Positions 36,149-44,820 are shown, counted from the first letter of the stretch. The stretch: DNA of 64,000 nt from Stutzerimonas kunmingensis (GCF_002929225.1 NZ_PISM01000004.1:620001-684000), one strand, 5' to 3'. A program made the numbers and translations. Notes: a model not told the origin generated them from the sequence alone.

Positions 36149-36483
36149 GTTTGATCCTCAAAATCGAGGATCGACATTAAACCGGCCCTTGCTCCATCGT
36201 TCGCGGCGTCAGTGACCCTAGCGCTCAACAGGGTAAGTGCGCGAGCTATTTCATCCTGAATAACCTGGGCCGTAGCGCGATCTAGCTGGATTATTCTTGC
36301 TGTCTTTAAAGAGAGTTGGCGAGTGGTAATGGCTACAAGGTCGTCAACCTCAATCGACGTTATTATTTTTTCAAGAACCCGGCTTTGAGCGATGCCGAGG
36401 GATTTGACAAGATTGTCCAATGCTATTTGGTTTGCATGGCTCTCTATGCTCTGACTGTAGATTTTTCTCATAACATGCCTCAT
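36145..36483 (-). CDS. Small protein before the relaxase (possible relaxosome accessory)
   Basis: A helical protein of 112 residues (108 if translation starts at the second Met), overlapping the relaxase start as ATGA. It contains IALDNLVKSLGIAQSRVLEK and a C-terminal helical region with LSARVTDAANDGARAG. In R388 the gene in this position, trwA, encodes a small oriT-binding protein that assists nicking. By position this could be a functional equivalent, but I cannot establish homology by eye. It faces the proposed oriT. Confidence 0.5.
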   Translation of the reverse strand: MRHVMRKIYSQSIESHANQIALDNLVKSLGIAQSRVLEKIITSIEVDDLVAITTRQLSLKTARIIQLDRATAQVIQDEIARALTLLSARVTDAANDGARAGLMSILDFEDQT

Positions 36484-36788
36484 TGAATATGCGTACTACA
36501 TCATTAGTAGAGGCATATGAGCATGCTTCGATGCAACAGCTATTTGCGCTGGGGGTTTGCGCTGGTGCAACCTTTGAAGAAGGTGCAGCAGTGTTAATCG
36601 ACTTTCTTTTCTATTCATGTCTATTCATATGTAGTCACGTACAGTCGGTTGCTGTCGAGCCCTTTCATTTACAAGCAGCTGGTGTCGTAACATGTCATTA
36701 TTTTTGTTTGTATACCAGAAATTGAATGAGGCGGTATATTCCATTACAAACGACTCATTGAGATAATAAATAAAAATGAGGTGGCAAT
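36484..36788. other. Intergenic region, probable oriT and stb control region
   Basis: About 300 bp between the divergent relaxase operon and stbA, the place of oriT in R388-like plasmids. It contains an inverted repeat TACTA / TAGTA around CATCAT near 36493-36510, a TTTGCGCTGG direct repeat (about 36543 and 36556), and a CTATTCAT direct repeat (about 36611 and 36621). StbA-type proteins bind short direct repeats beside oriT. The nic site cannot be placed by eye. An 80-codon frame at 36483-36725 runs across it and is probably chance. Confidence 0.4.
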
Positions 36789-37127
36789 ATGGTTAAGGGG
36801 CAGGCAAGAATTTTACTTTATGGTAAGCAAGCATTTCTGGTGGACGCACTAAAGGACTTTAAGACGCTGTATGAGATCGCAGCTGCCCTTGAGTTGGACG
36901 GGGTAAAGGTTTCGGTTTCTAGCCTGTACAGATATATGGTAAGCGACTTAGGTGAATATTATGCAGAATATCTTAGGTGCACAGGCAGGGGGCTAATGAG
37001 TAGTCGTCGCACCAACGGTAATTCAGAATTTGCGAAAAAATATATACCGACTAGTTATGCCGTGGCTAAGCGCGAGCGTATTACAAATCCGAGTGATATG
37101 AAAAAATTTCTAAAAGAGAAAAGGTGA
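36789..37127 (+). CDS. stbA: StbA-like DNA-binding protein
   Basis: A 112-residue basic protein, first gene of a three-gene operon. A helix-turn-helix-like stretch is visible: LYEIAAALELDGVKVSVSSL followed by YRYM. The C-terminal part is basic (KYIPTSYAVAKRER). In R388, StbA binds repeats next to oriT and links plasmid segregation to conjugation. The start is the ATG at 36789 with GAGG upstream. The assignment relies on the HTH, the size and the StbB-like neighbour. Confidence 0.55.
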   Translation: MVKGQARILLYGKQAFLVDALKDFKTLYEIAAALELDGVKVSVSSLYRYMVSDLGEYYAEYLRCTGRGLMSSRRTNGNSEFAKKYIPTSYAVAKRERITNPSDMKKFLKEKR

Positions 37128-37132
37128 AATGC

Positions 37133-37855
37133 ATGAAAATAGTAGTGGCGGGTATTAGTGGTAATCTGGGTAAGTCAACGTTGTCTGCGCACATGCTTGT
37201 GCCTCGCATGAAAAACGCCAAGTTATTGATTGTGGAGTCAATCAATCAAGACACCAAAGAACTCGTTGGTGCTTCAGAGAAAATACGCGGCGAGGATTTC
37301 AAGAGAATATATATGGAGTTGGTGCTGCACGATGATATTGTCGTAGATGTCGGTGCTTCAAATGCCGAAGCATTTTTTGAAGGCTTGTCTTCATTTAGCG
37401 AGGGTTATGATGAGGTTGATTTGTTCGTAATACCTGTTGTGCCGGGCGCTAAAGAGCAGGCTGAGTCAGTCTTGACAGCTCGTATGCTTGAGGCAATGGG
37501 GGTAGAAAAAGATAAGATTAGAGTTGTATTTAACCGAGTGAAACGCAGCGTTGAAGATGAATTTCCTGAGCTACTACATCTGGCGGCTGAGTTGGAATGC
37601 TTTATCGCAAATCCGGAGTGCATGGTATTTGAGAACGATATTTATGAGGATTTAGCTGATCTAAGCTTGCCCCTAAATGATGCGTGCGCTATGGCATGTG
37701 ACGATTTGAAGGAGTTGAAGGGTGACCTAAGACGCGTTGCGCATGATCCGGCAAAGTTTGCGTTTGCTATGAAAAAGCTAAACGTTGCCAAAAAAGCTAT
37801 TAATACATCTGTGCAATTGGACGAAGCTTTTAACGCGCTGATCGGAGGTGTGTAA
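37133..37855 (+). CDS. stbB: StbB-like ParA-family ATPase
   Basis: A 240-residue ATPase with a deviant Walker A (GISGNLGKST) right at the N terminus, as in StbB of R388-type plasmids, and DDIVVDVGASNAEAF in the Walker A' / B region. VDLFVIPVVPGAKEQ and VVFNRVKR fit the ParA/MinD fold. StbB counteracts StbA in controlling plasmid placement and conjugation. I prefer the ATG at 37133, after AAAAGG, to the GTG at 37124. The gene ends in a TAATG overlap with the next gene. Confidence 0.7.
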   Translation: MKIVVAGISGNLGKSTLSAHMLVPRMKNAKLLIVESINQDTKELVGASEKIRGEDFKRIYMELVLHDDIVVDVGASNAEAFFEGLSSFSEGYDEVDLFVIPVVPGAKEQAESVLTARMLEAMGVEKDKIRVVFNRVKRSVEDEFPELLHLAAELECFIANPECMVFENDIYEDLADLSLPLNDACAMACDDLKELKGDLRRVAHDPAKFAFAMKKLNVAKKAINTSVQLDEAFNALIGGV

Positions 37856-38283
37856 TGCAAAATTATAGAGATAGGCCGCTGTCAAGGCATGAAAACCAAA
37901 TAAGGCTTCTTTTTATGCATGCGGATGAACTAATTCAGAAGCTAGAAGTACTGAATAGCTCTGCCGATAAGCTAGATCATCTGGAAGTAATGATTAACGG
38001 GGTTGTTGGTGCGCCAGGGCTCATCGAAGTGGTAGAGAGTCTGGCTTCTCAGATTGATAGGGTTGAACGGTGGAGCGGGCGAGCGTCAGGTCTGAATTTG
38101 AGTGATATCTCTAACAGATTAACAAAAATCGAGTCCTTTTTGGTTCGGAATCAAAAATCCATTGAAGCCGAGCGTAGAGGCTCGGTCAACGTCTGGGTCG
38201 CGGCAGCAAACATCATAGCGTTCACGTGGGGAGTTACTGTGATGGGCATGTTGCATATGTTATATGCCCATGGCACGCCCTAG
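37855..38283 (+). CDS. stbC: StbC-like protein with C-terminal membrane helix
   Basis: A 142-residue protein whose ATG overlaps the stbB stop (TAATG) and follows a GGAGG. The first 100 residues are helical (LFMHADELIQKLEVLNSSAD), and the C-terminus has one membrane helix (VWVAAANIIAFTWGVTVMGM). StbC in R388 is a small protein of unclear function encoded after stbB; the position and architecture agree. Together the three genes form a plasmid-type segregation operon now in chromosomal island DNA. Confidence 0.55.
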   Translation: MQNYRDRPLSRHENQIRLLFMHADELIQKLEVLNSSADKLDHLEVMINGVVGAPGLIEVVESLASQIDRVERWSGRASGLNLSDISNRLTKIESFLVRNQKSIEAERRGSVNVWVAAANIIAFTWGVTVMGMLHMLYAHGTP

Positions 38284-38800
38284 ATTAGAGGCGTCCAGAC
38301 TAATACCGCATTAATAATTAGTGCCATATCGCGCGCCGCTAATTGAAATTGGGTTTATGCATATTGGCATTTTCCGGAATGCATGCCCAAAGAATTTCTT
38401 CCATTAGGAACAGATACACCGAGACAGATAGTTGCCATGTGCGGAAGGTTATTACGCGTCGAAGCTGGCAGCGCTGTCCAGCGCAACCGTCCTGATCATG
38501 AGCGATCCCGTAAGGCACTGACTTTAAAGGCAGCCGCACCAGCAAAAACGGCGGTGGCGGCGTTCGATGTAGCAAAGCCTGCCGAATACGGGAGCCCGTG
38601 CCGAGTGGCACCCTCGTCTGGAGCGTCCACCGCTTCGAAATGCCACCCGCGCGAGTACGCTCGCAATCGTTTATCCATTCATCGCTCATTAGCCATTCAG
38701 ACACCGCATGATCCAGCCACCCGCTAGCGCTGTCCCCGCTAGGATACCGCGGAAAGTGATGCCACAATGAAACCTGCGCTCCCTCCACAAAGGCATATCC
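38284..38800. other. About 500 bp without a supported gene
   Basis: Overlapping frames exist on both strands, but composition is mixed and no motif or ribosome site supports any. A frame starting MCGRLL at 38437 briefly resembles the start of SRAP proteins, then diverges. The stretch probably holds the promoter of the MvaT-like gene and decayed DNA. Confidence 0.35.
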
Positions 38801-39166
38801 ATGTCCAAACTTGCTGAATTTAAAGCCCTTGAAGCTGAACTCGCTGCCCAACTCAAACAGCTAGACGCGCTGAAGAACGACGGTGAACTGAAGCGCGAAA
38901 TCGAGTTTGAGGAAAAACTTCGTGGGCTCATGGCTGAGTACGGTGTCAACCTGAGAGGCATTACTTCTATGCTAGATCCGCAAGCGCACGGGATCACGCC
39001 TATTACGGCTCCGGCTGCATCCCGCCAACGTCGGCAACGCAAAGTTAAGGTGTACAAGAACGCAGAAACCGGCGAGGTGGTTGAGACAAAGGGCGGCAAC
39101 CACAAAGTGCTGAAGGTTTGGAAAGAGCAGTACGGAGCTGAGAAGGTGGAAGGATGGCTGCAATAA
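38801..39166 (+). CDS. MvaT/MvaU-family H-NS-like protein
   Basis: A 121-residue protein with the MvaT layout. An N-terminal coiled-coil dimerisation helix (LAEFKALEAELAAQLKQLDA) is followed by a linker rich in Arg and Ala (about 65-80) and a C-terminal DNA-binding region with KVYKNAETGEVVETKGGN and KVLKVWKEQYG. MvaT proteins are the Pseudomonas counterparts of H-NS: they bind A+T-rich DNA and silence foreign genes. An island-borne copy could restrain expression of the A+T-rich cargo around it or reshape host silencing after transfer. AAAGG precedes the ATG and a terminator follows the gene. Confidence 0.8.
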   Translation: MSKLAEFKALEAELAAQLKQLDALKNDGELKREIEFEEKLRGLMAEYGVNLRGITSMLDPQAHGITPITAPAASRQRRQRKVKVYKNAETGEVVETKGGNHKVLKVWKEQYGAEKVEGWLQ

Positions 39167-39186
39167 GGGAGCGTCCTCGATGATGA

Positions 39187-39213
39187 AAAGCCAGGCACTG
39201 CTTGGCTTTCTGT
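39187..39213 (+). terminator. Terminator after the MvaT-like gene
   Basis: AAAGCCA (39187-39193) pairs with TGGCTTT (39203-39209) across a 9-base loop and is followed by CTGTTT. It lies 20 bp after the stop codon. Confidence 0.6.
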
Positions 39214-39845
39214 TTGCGAGCCTGCTCCCATAATCTCTGTGCGGCTGCTTTCGGCTGAACCCAATCATTACCAAGGCAGCTCACGGCCAAAGCTCGCGCT
39301 CGCTGGTGCTCGATAGATTTTGAGCCGTCGAAATACGAGCGTGAGCTGCTTGCTGCTTGCTGCTGTCTGCTATTTGCTTAGACGAAGCATGAGCCACGTT
39401 AGGTTTGCGCAAAAAGAACGATACTCGGCAGGTAGAGGCCGTCTAGGTCAAAAAAACTACTTTGGGAGACCCAGACTCAATACTCCACATGATAGTGCAG
39501 CTGTTCCGCTGGGGCGTAGCATCATCTTGACTTGGGGGCGAAGCATTGATGAACACTCGCAGCAACGCATACACCAGGCGGGGAATAGAAAAGCGCTTCG
39601 ATCTCGGCCTGGTTTGGCTGGAGGCGGTTGTCGCTGATGCCAGAAGGCTGGCATAGTCTGTTCCCTTGGGAATTGCGTTGAGCAGGTAAGCCAATGTCAT
39701 TATGGCAAGCGATTTTCGTTAGCGGTTGGCCATCAAGATCCATATCATCGTATATGAATTACTCGAATATCCCGTCGCGTCAGTGAACCAGATTATGCGC
39801 ATTTATCGCGCGACATATTGCCAATATTAGATAGCGAGTATTTAT
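39214..39845. other. About 630 bp without a supported gene
   Basis: Contains a GCTGCTTGCTGCTTGCTGCT tandem-like tract near 39341-39360. Overlapping minus-strand frames between 39443 and 39743 (for instance TLAYLLNAIPKGTDYASLLA) may be remains of a lost gene, but none carries a recognisable family motif. The last 100 bp are A+T-rich and probably hold the promoter of the NdpA-like gene. Confidence 0.35.
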
Positions 39846-40904
39846 ATGCCGGACGGACAAGCTGCGCCTAAAGATATTGAAAATCAGATCGAGAACGTCA
39901 TTGTCCATAGCCTTAATAGGACGAGTGAAGGCTTCATTCTGGATGATCGAAAAGAGGTGCTGGAAGTTGGAGATACCGTTCAAAGACTTATCGACCAACT
40001 TGCCAAGATATACGCCGGGAAAACAGGAAAGTCGCATGGGAGATTCGAGGAGGATCAAGATAACTATCCCGTGTCTAAATTTTTAGAGGCGTATTGCGTC
40101 AAACATGAGTCAGACTTTGTAGCAACTACCTACCAAATGGCAGAAACGCTTAAAAAGTCGATGCAGGGAACCGCCTCCACGGGAGGGCATGTATTTTTCT
40201 CACACTTCAAACGCACTGTAGACCAATCTGAGTATCTGATTGTTGCTATTTTGAGCGATGAATTAGGCACTGCATTGAACAAGGCGAAAGATGTCGTCGA
40301 TGCACTGCACTTAGATATCAAAGGATTTCGTCTGGCGGGACGCGTAAATATTACTGCTTGGCAAGGCGGAAACGATAAGTACCTGAGCTTTATCAAGGGG
40401 CGCGGGCAAGATAAAGTTTCTGAATTTTTTAAGCTATTTTTGGGTTGTAACAATTCAGTTGCTGCCATCCTTGAAACACAAAAGCTGAGCACCGCGCTAG
40501 AGAATTTCGCAGTCGAGCTGAGCATGACAGATGCTCAGCGTGAAGATCTATTTCAAAACGCCTATGCTGTATGTAAACGTTACGCTGAAAAAGATTTAGA
40601 ATTTGAATTGGAGCCTTTTGCAAACGAGGTATGGCCAGACAATCCTCTACTGCTAGCTGACTCTTTTGAAAAGTCTGGGTTGGATATATCTGATGGGTTC
40701 GTTCCAGATAAAAGGTCACTACGAGGACTTGTAAAATTTAGCGGAAATACCAAGAATTGGCGTATAGTTTTCGATAGAGCTGCGCTCTCTGATAATGAGA
40801 TTAAGTTCGATCCTAAAACAGATAGCCTTACGATTAATAATTTACCAGATGAATTGCTTGCGCGGCTCAGGGCCGAAGTGAACCAAGATGGCGAAGAGGA
40901 TTAA
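39846..40904 (+). CDS. NdpA/YejK-like nucleoid-associated protein
   Basis: A 352-residue protein resembling the YejK/NdpA nucleoid-associated family. Shared landmarks are GGHVFFSHF near residue 115, EYLIVAILSD, LHLDIKGFRLAGRVNITAW near 160, and YLSFIKGRGQDKVSEFFKLF followed by LGCN. Those proteins bind double-stranded DNA, but their exact role is unsettled. This copy is A+T-rich, so not the chromosomal housekeeping gene. It overlaps the following membrane-protein gene by 17 bp. The pairing suggests a cytoplasmic DNA- or nucleoid-sensing part linked to a membrane part, as in some defence systems, but this is inference. Confidence 0.7.
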   Translation: MPDGQAAPKDIENQIENVIVHSLNRTSEGFILDDRKEVLEVGDTVQRLIDQLAKIYAGKTGKSHGRFEEDQDNYPVSKFLEAYCVKHESDFVATTYQMAETLKKSMQGTASTGGHVFFSHFKRTVDQSEYLIVAILSDELGTALNKAKDVVDALHLDIKGFRLAGRVNITAWQGGNDKYLSFIKGRGQDKVSEFFKLFLGCNNSVAAILETQKLSTALENFAVELSMTDAQREDLFQNAYAVCKRYAEKDLEFELEPFANEVWPDNPLLLADSFEKSGLDISDGFVPDKRSLRGLVKFSGNTKNWRIVFDRAALSDNEIKFDPKTDSLTINNLPDELLARLRAEVNQDGEED

Positions 40905-42072
40905 GTTTACTGATCTGTTACCAATTTATATTTCGATGCAGAACAAGCATGGGAATACATATGAATTAGTAGTTACAAACGAGCTGATTCTGCGCTCCCT
41001 AGAGTTAGCGCTAGATGAAGGCAACGCCGATGAGTCTGGATTGACCGTAATATATGGCGATTATAACGCTATAAACATTGGTGATGTTTTTACTCTGAAT
41101 GTAGAACAACCGCGTTTAGGGCTTGGGATTCTGGCAACGGATTTTGCTACTTACTTAAAGGCTCCGGGTGCTAAAGTCAAGGAGCGGAAAAATTTTTATC
41201 TAATCGAATCATCTTTCTATTCCGGCTCAGCGGGCACTGCACCGCCTGTCGTAAGCAGATATCGGCAGCTTCTTAGGTTTGTAGCGCTTCTGTCTCAATC
41301 GGCTCACTATTTGGATGAGATGAAAGAGGAAATGATCTTTTATAAAGATGGGCGATTCGTTGTTCCTCTAAACTATGATGAAGAGGTAATCAGGCGACTA
41401 GATGTCCAAAGCTTTGAAAATTTAGAGCGCTTTGTTTTAGATCCTTTACACAGAGATCAAAAGCTAAAAATGCTGAGCGAGAATCTCTTGAGCATACTTG
41501 GAGCTATTCCAGAGCAGAAGCGTTTTGCATATTTGGTTGATAGCGTCGCTGGGCTGTATAAGCGTATACAAACCAGTTATGAGCTTTTTGTTGCTGATCA
41601 CAGTTACGAAAAAGCATTAGCTGAGGTAAATTCCTTTAAAATAGAGGCCATAACCAAGATACACCAAGCTTTAACTGATATACAGGCTCAGGTCTTAGGT
41701 ATCCCAATAGCCACATTTATCGCATTGAGTCAGCTCAAAGTAACAAACTCCCTTAACGGTCAGTTTGCTACTAACTCAATAATATTTCTCGGAGTGATAG
41801 TTTTTTGTGTATTGCTGGTTGGGTTTCTTGTAAATCAAAACTCGACATTGGATACAATAAAGTCGGAGGTGGAGAGGCAGGAATTAGTATTCGAGCGTAA
41901 GTTTTTAAACGATGCTTCCATTTACACTTCGAGCTTTTTATCGATAAAGTCTAGATTGTGTTGGCAAAAGGCAGCCATTAAAGCAATAGGGGTTTTAGTG
42001 TTCTTAATGTTGGCTGTTTCAGTAATTTACTATGTAGTCCATACCAGGAGTATCTACAATTTAATATTCTGA
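40888..42072 (+). CDS. Unrecognised membrane protein paired with the NdpA-like gene
   Basis: A 394-residue protein starting 17 bp inside the NdpA-like gene, so translation is probably coupled. The N-terminal 250 residues are soluble, with a beta-rich start (TYELVVTNELILRSLELALD) and a helical middle. Two clear membrane helices follow: SIIFLGVIVFCVLLVGFLV near 300 and AIGVLVFLMLAVSVIYYVV near 370. A weaker hydrophobic stretch near 270 (VLGIPIATFIALSQ) may be a third. No catalytic motif or family recognised. An effector that damages the membrane or a membrane-tethered sensor are both conceivable. Confidence 0.6.
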   Translation: MAKRIKFTDLLPIYISMQNKHGNTYELVVTNELILRSLELALDEGNADESGLTVIYGDYNAINIGDVFTLNVEQPRLGLGILATDFATYLKAPGAKVKERKNFYLIESSFYSGSAGTAPPVVSRYRQLLRFVALLSQSAHYLDEMKEEMIFYKDGRFVVPLNYDEEVIRRLDVQSFENLERFVLDPLHRDQKLKMLSENLLSILGAIPEQKRFAYLVDSVAGLYKRIQTSYELFVADHSYEKALAEVNSFKIEAITKIHQALTDIQAQVLGIPIATFIALSQLKVTNSLNGQFATNSIIFLGVIVFCVLLVGFLVNQNSTLDTIKSEVERQELVFERKFLNDASIYTSSFLSIKSRLCWQKAAIKAIGVLVFLMLAVSVIYYVVHTRSIYNLIF

Positions 42073-42369
42073 GCTGCTCTATAGCTTTAACCGAAACTCC
42101 CGACCATGTTGCTGTACTGATTATGTCTGGCAAAGTTTCGGTTCATAAGTGAAGTAGGGCTTTGCATTAGTGTCGCGATGATTACCGACTCTGAACCAGT
42201 TAAGGCCAACCTCGCCTTCCATGCGATAAACGAACTGCGTTGGGTTTGCAGACGAGTTGCTTACTTAAGCTGCTGGACGCTCTCTATTCGTTTAGCTCAC
42301 AGTGGCTCTACGATGTCATCTCTGCTCGGGCTCATTACAACATCTCGTTTGAAAAAATGGAGGTGCCCA

Positions 42370-43578
42370 ATGTGGTTCTATGGGTTTAAGGAAATTCCAC
42401 TTTACGAACTTCATAGACTAAAGCGAGTCCTTACGAACGCAATTTGGGAAAAGCCCATCGTTCCAAAGGGCCTACCGCTTTCCGTTCACCCACTACACTT
42501 TATTTATGCGTCGACTCGCGCTTCTATACTTGGAAAAAAGCTAGGCTTGCGGGGGCAATTAGCTGGGCTCGGATTGGGATCAGCTGCTCTCTGTTACCTT
42601 ACTCCAATTTTTTCCGGCTCGGCTCGGATGTCTTCAACCAACATCTTTCTTCATCATAACTTTGATCACACCAAAGACTTTGTTGGATCAAGTATAAAAG
42701 GCACGATCGGAGCCTCGTTGGCTTACCTGGAAATGCAGAGGTTGGGATACGCATGGACTGGTCATTGGGAAGACTGCACCTCACCGTCTGCTATAGCCAA
42801 AAGCCCGACATCAAAAAAATCGAAAGGGTCTTGTGCGCCCAAGTCAAATGTACCGACTCCTGATTTCGTCTTTGCTTCATCCCGTGATGTTTGCCTAGTC
42901 GACGCTAAAGGATCTTCTCGGTCGATGAAGGACGTCAGGTCGATTGCAAAAAATGAATGGAAACGTCAAATCTACTCAAACAGGCTGGCCAAGCTAAGAG
43001 CTGGTGGTACAGCTACCGAAGGTCGTATTATCGCTACATCGTTGGCCCATCCTCACGGGATTGGCTTGGTAACGGCTTATGGGCGGTTTCCGAGCGCTGC
43101 TTCTTCTCCTGGCACGTTGATTACTACGTTGCCTAGCGCTACTATCAACGCGATTAAATCCGTCCAGCAAATTAATTTTATTAATGCGTTCTATTTTCTA
43201 GGACTGAATGCGATAGCAGCCCATTTCGTTGGCGGGCCGGTGGGCCAGGCTAGAGCCCAATTGAGCTGGGCCCGCCACAGCGCCATAGATATCGATAACC
43301 GTGGTGCCGTGTTCCCAGGCGTTAGAAGGGTCATAGATCTGGGAAGCCAAGGGGCGTGGTCAATGCAGCCGTTCTGTAGACTTGATGTTCTTGAGGAGGC
43401 GTTTGAGAACCTGTTGTCTGATAACGCCCCACCAGTATCTGAAGCACACTTGATCTTGACTCCCCAGATTGGGGAAAGTGCCAGTTCCGTAGATGATAAG
43501 ATGAACGCAACGGATCGAATGATCGTTCAAAGTCGCGATGGAGTTGGAGCAATTTTCGAACGCGTGAAGAATACATAG
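42370..43578 (+). CDS. Probable PD-(D/E)XK nuclease-like protein
   Basis: From the ATG at 42370, which follows a strong GGAGGTG, the product is 402 residues; the frame is open back to 42178 but without support. A candidate PD-(D/E)XK core is visible: TPDFVFASSRD, with Pro-Asp at about 164-165, then LVDAKGSS with Asp-Ala-Lys at about 178-180. This is the spacing used by many restriction-type nucleases. The region before it (GSSIKGTIGASLAYLEMQRL) fits the preceding helix with a Glu. The rest is not recognised. A cytoplasmic nuclease in a defence-rich island is plausible; the core is short, so confirmation by structure prediction is needed. Confidence 0.5.
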   Translation: MWFYGFKEIPLYELHRLKRVLTNAIWEKPIVPKGLPLSVHPLHFIYASTRASILGKKLGLRGQLAGLGLGSAALCYLTPIFSGSARMSSTNIFLHHNFDHTKDFVGSSIKGTIGASLAYLEMQRLGYAWTGHWEDCTSPSAIAKSPTSKKSKGSCAPKSNVPTPDFVFASSRDVCLVDAKGSSRSMKDVRSIAKNEWKRQIYSNRLAKLRAGGTATEGRIIATSLAHPHGIGLVTAYGRFPSAASSPGTLITTLPSATINAIKSVQQINFINAFYFLGLNAIAAHFVGGPVGQARAQLSWARHSAIDIDNRGAVFPGVRRVIDLGSQGAWSMQPFCRLDVLEEAFENLLSDNAPPVSEAHLILTPQIGESASSVDDKMNATDRMIVQSRDGVGAIFERVKNT

Positions 43579-43815
43579 TCAACCTAACGGTGGAGGCTTC
43601 CCTTATATCTAGACAAAGTAACTAGTCTGTTGCTTCGATTAGTTGAACCACAACCGATTCTTGTCTGTCGCCACCTTGACCTTCGAGTCAAAGGCTGATG
43701 CTTAAATGCCCGCTTCTGGCCCATAGTGTGTAAAAACAATTTCATATCTTGGCCTGAAGTAGTCATGTATTTCTGGCTGACTTCAGCCCTTGCCGATTTC
43801 AGAACGGCGATTCGG

Positions 43816-44206
43816 CTAAAAAACGATCAAATCATCCGCTCTTTCCGGGTTTTTAACCGGCGCGAGCACCTCGCGCCGGTCATTTTCCCTACGCCGGGCC
43901 GCGATCTGCCAGATCACCTCACGGTCTTCATGTTCCGGGCGCTTCTTTACGCCGGTGTAACCCGCGTCAGCCCCAGAAATGTTCCTTGCCGTGTAGCAGT
44001 TTGTCGATTTGAGTAACGTCTGCAACGTTGGCTGCCGTCCCGACCACGCTGCGCAACAGGCCGGGCTCGTCATCAACGCCGATAAGCGCCTTCGTGCCGA
44101 AGCAATACTGCAAATGCCAGGCCTCGCAGAAGACCCATAATCTTCTCGTCAACATCAACGATGTTGCCCTCAAGCAGGTCAAGCTGAAGTCAGCGGTTCG
44201 TACCAC
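43816..44206 (-). pseudogene. IS5-type transposase relic
   Basis: Two minus-strand frames together match the central part of an IS5-family DDE transposase. FGTKALIGVDDEPGLLRSVV with TAANVADVTQIDKLLHG (44206-43967) contains the first catalytic-Asp region. ADAGYTGVKKRPEHEDREVI with WQIAARR (44076-43816) contains the second. A frameshift near 43990 and the absence of both ends show it is inactive. It borders a truncated TPR-like gene and may have cut it. Confidence 0.65.
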
Positions 44207-44219
44207 CCACGGTGGTGTG

Positions 44220-44537
44220 ATGCGCGATCTGGATCGCTACAACGAGGCATTTCAGTTGGCGAGCGAGGCACATCGGCTTTCGCCGGATAGCTTTCGACCC
44301 TGCACCCTTCTAGGCGCATTCAATATCGGGATAGGCCAAATCGTATCGGGCCACCAGTGGTATTCAAAGGCAGAGGAGCGAGTAGCTAAGCCAGGCAGCA
44401 TCGAGTCGGAAATTGGGTCGTTGATGGGACGTATGTCATTTGAGAAACGTGATTCTGTGATCAGCCAGTTGCAGAGCATTGACTCCGTTCGGTACGCCTG
44501 GCTGCACAAGAAGCGAAGGGTAACCGATAGTAACTGA
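44220..44537 (+). pseudogene. C-terminal fragment of a TPR-like protein
   Basis: About 105 codons reading RDLDRYNEAFQLASEAHRLS, then GAFNIGIGQIVSGHQWYSKA, the helix-pair pattern of tetratricopeptide repeats, ending in RYAWLHKKRR. The frame continues upstream only as antisense of the IS5 relic, so the true N-terminal part is missing. Either an ATG-started short remnant or a gene whose 5' end was lost with the insertion. Not expected to be functional. Confidence 0.45.
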
Positions 44538-44796
44538 AGGCTCAGGTGGAACGGGCAGAAGCCTTTACTGATAGTCTGTGTCTATTCTACGCGGTTGCCG
44601 AAATTCGCGCCCAGCCTGGATGGAGAGGGTGCTGAACATCCCCCTAGAGATCAGTTCATGCGTTGATTGCCCCGTGGATTTTGGGGGCAAAAGTGGGGGC
44701 AAAATCCAGGCCGCTCCAAACCGTCCAAAACCATGAGGTGGCGTATTCATTGGGCTGTAGAGGAGCGTGGAGCGGTGCAGGCGTGTAGATGGCAGC
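44538..44796. other. Island-edge sequence without a gene
   Basis: Holds a GTGGGGGCAAAA-type direct repeat (about 44673-44701: TTTTGGGGGCAAAA then GTGGGGGCAAAA). G-rich repeats of this kind occur near integrase genes at tRNA sites in Pseudomonas islands. Probably the inner edge of the attachment region. Confidence 0.3.
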
Positions 44797-44820
44797 GTTC
44801 AAATCCCTATCTCTCCGCCA
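44797..44820 (+). other. Degenerate tRNA-Ser 3' end, likely attachment-site scar
   Basis: GTTCAAATCCCTATCTCTCC followed by GCCA matches the T-arm, acceptor strand and CCA of a tRNA-Ser gene. The T-stem no longer pairs cleanly and no 5' part is present, so it is not a functional tRNA. Such 3' fragments are left as direct repeats when islands integrate into tRNA genes. It coincides with the change from accessory DNA to core genes, and a terminator of the kind found behind tRNA genes follows. Confidence 0.5.

Noticed and set aside
36483-36725. 80-codon plus-strand frame between the relaxase operon and stbA
   Set aside because: It covers the repeats of the probable oriT, has no ribosome site and no recognisable motif.
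33600-38640. A short match between relaxase-gene DNA near 33,607 and intergenic DNA near 38,620 (GTCTGGAGCGTCC.CCGCTTCG)
   Set aside because: Only about 22 bases with no extension on either side; not enough to call a repeat or gene fragment.
38437-38727. Frame beginning MCGRLL, like the start of SRAP/YedK proteins
   Set aside because: Similarity stops after six residues and the essential downstream motifs are absent.
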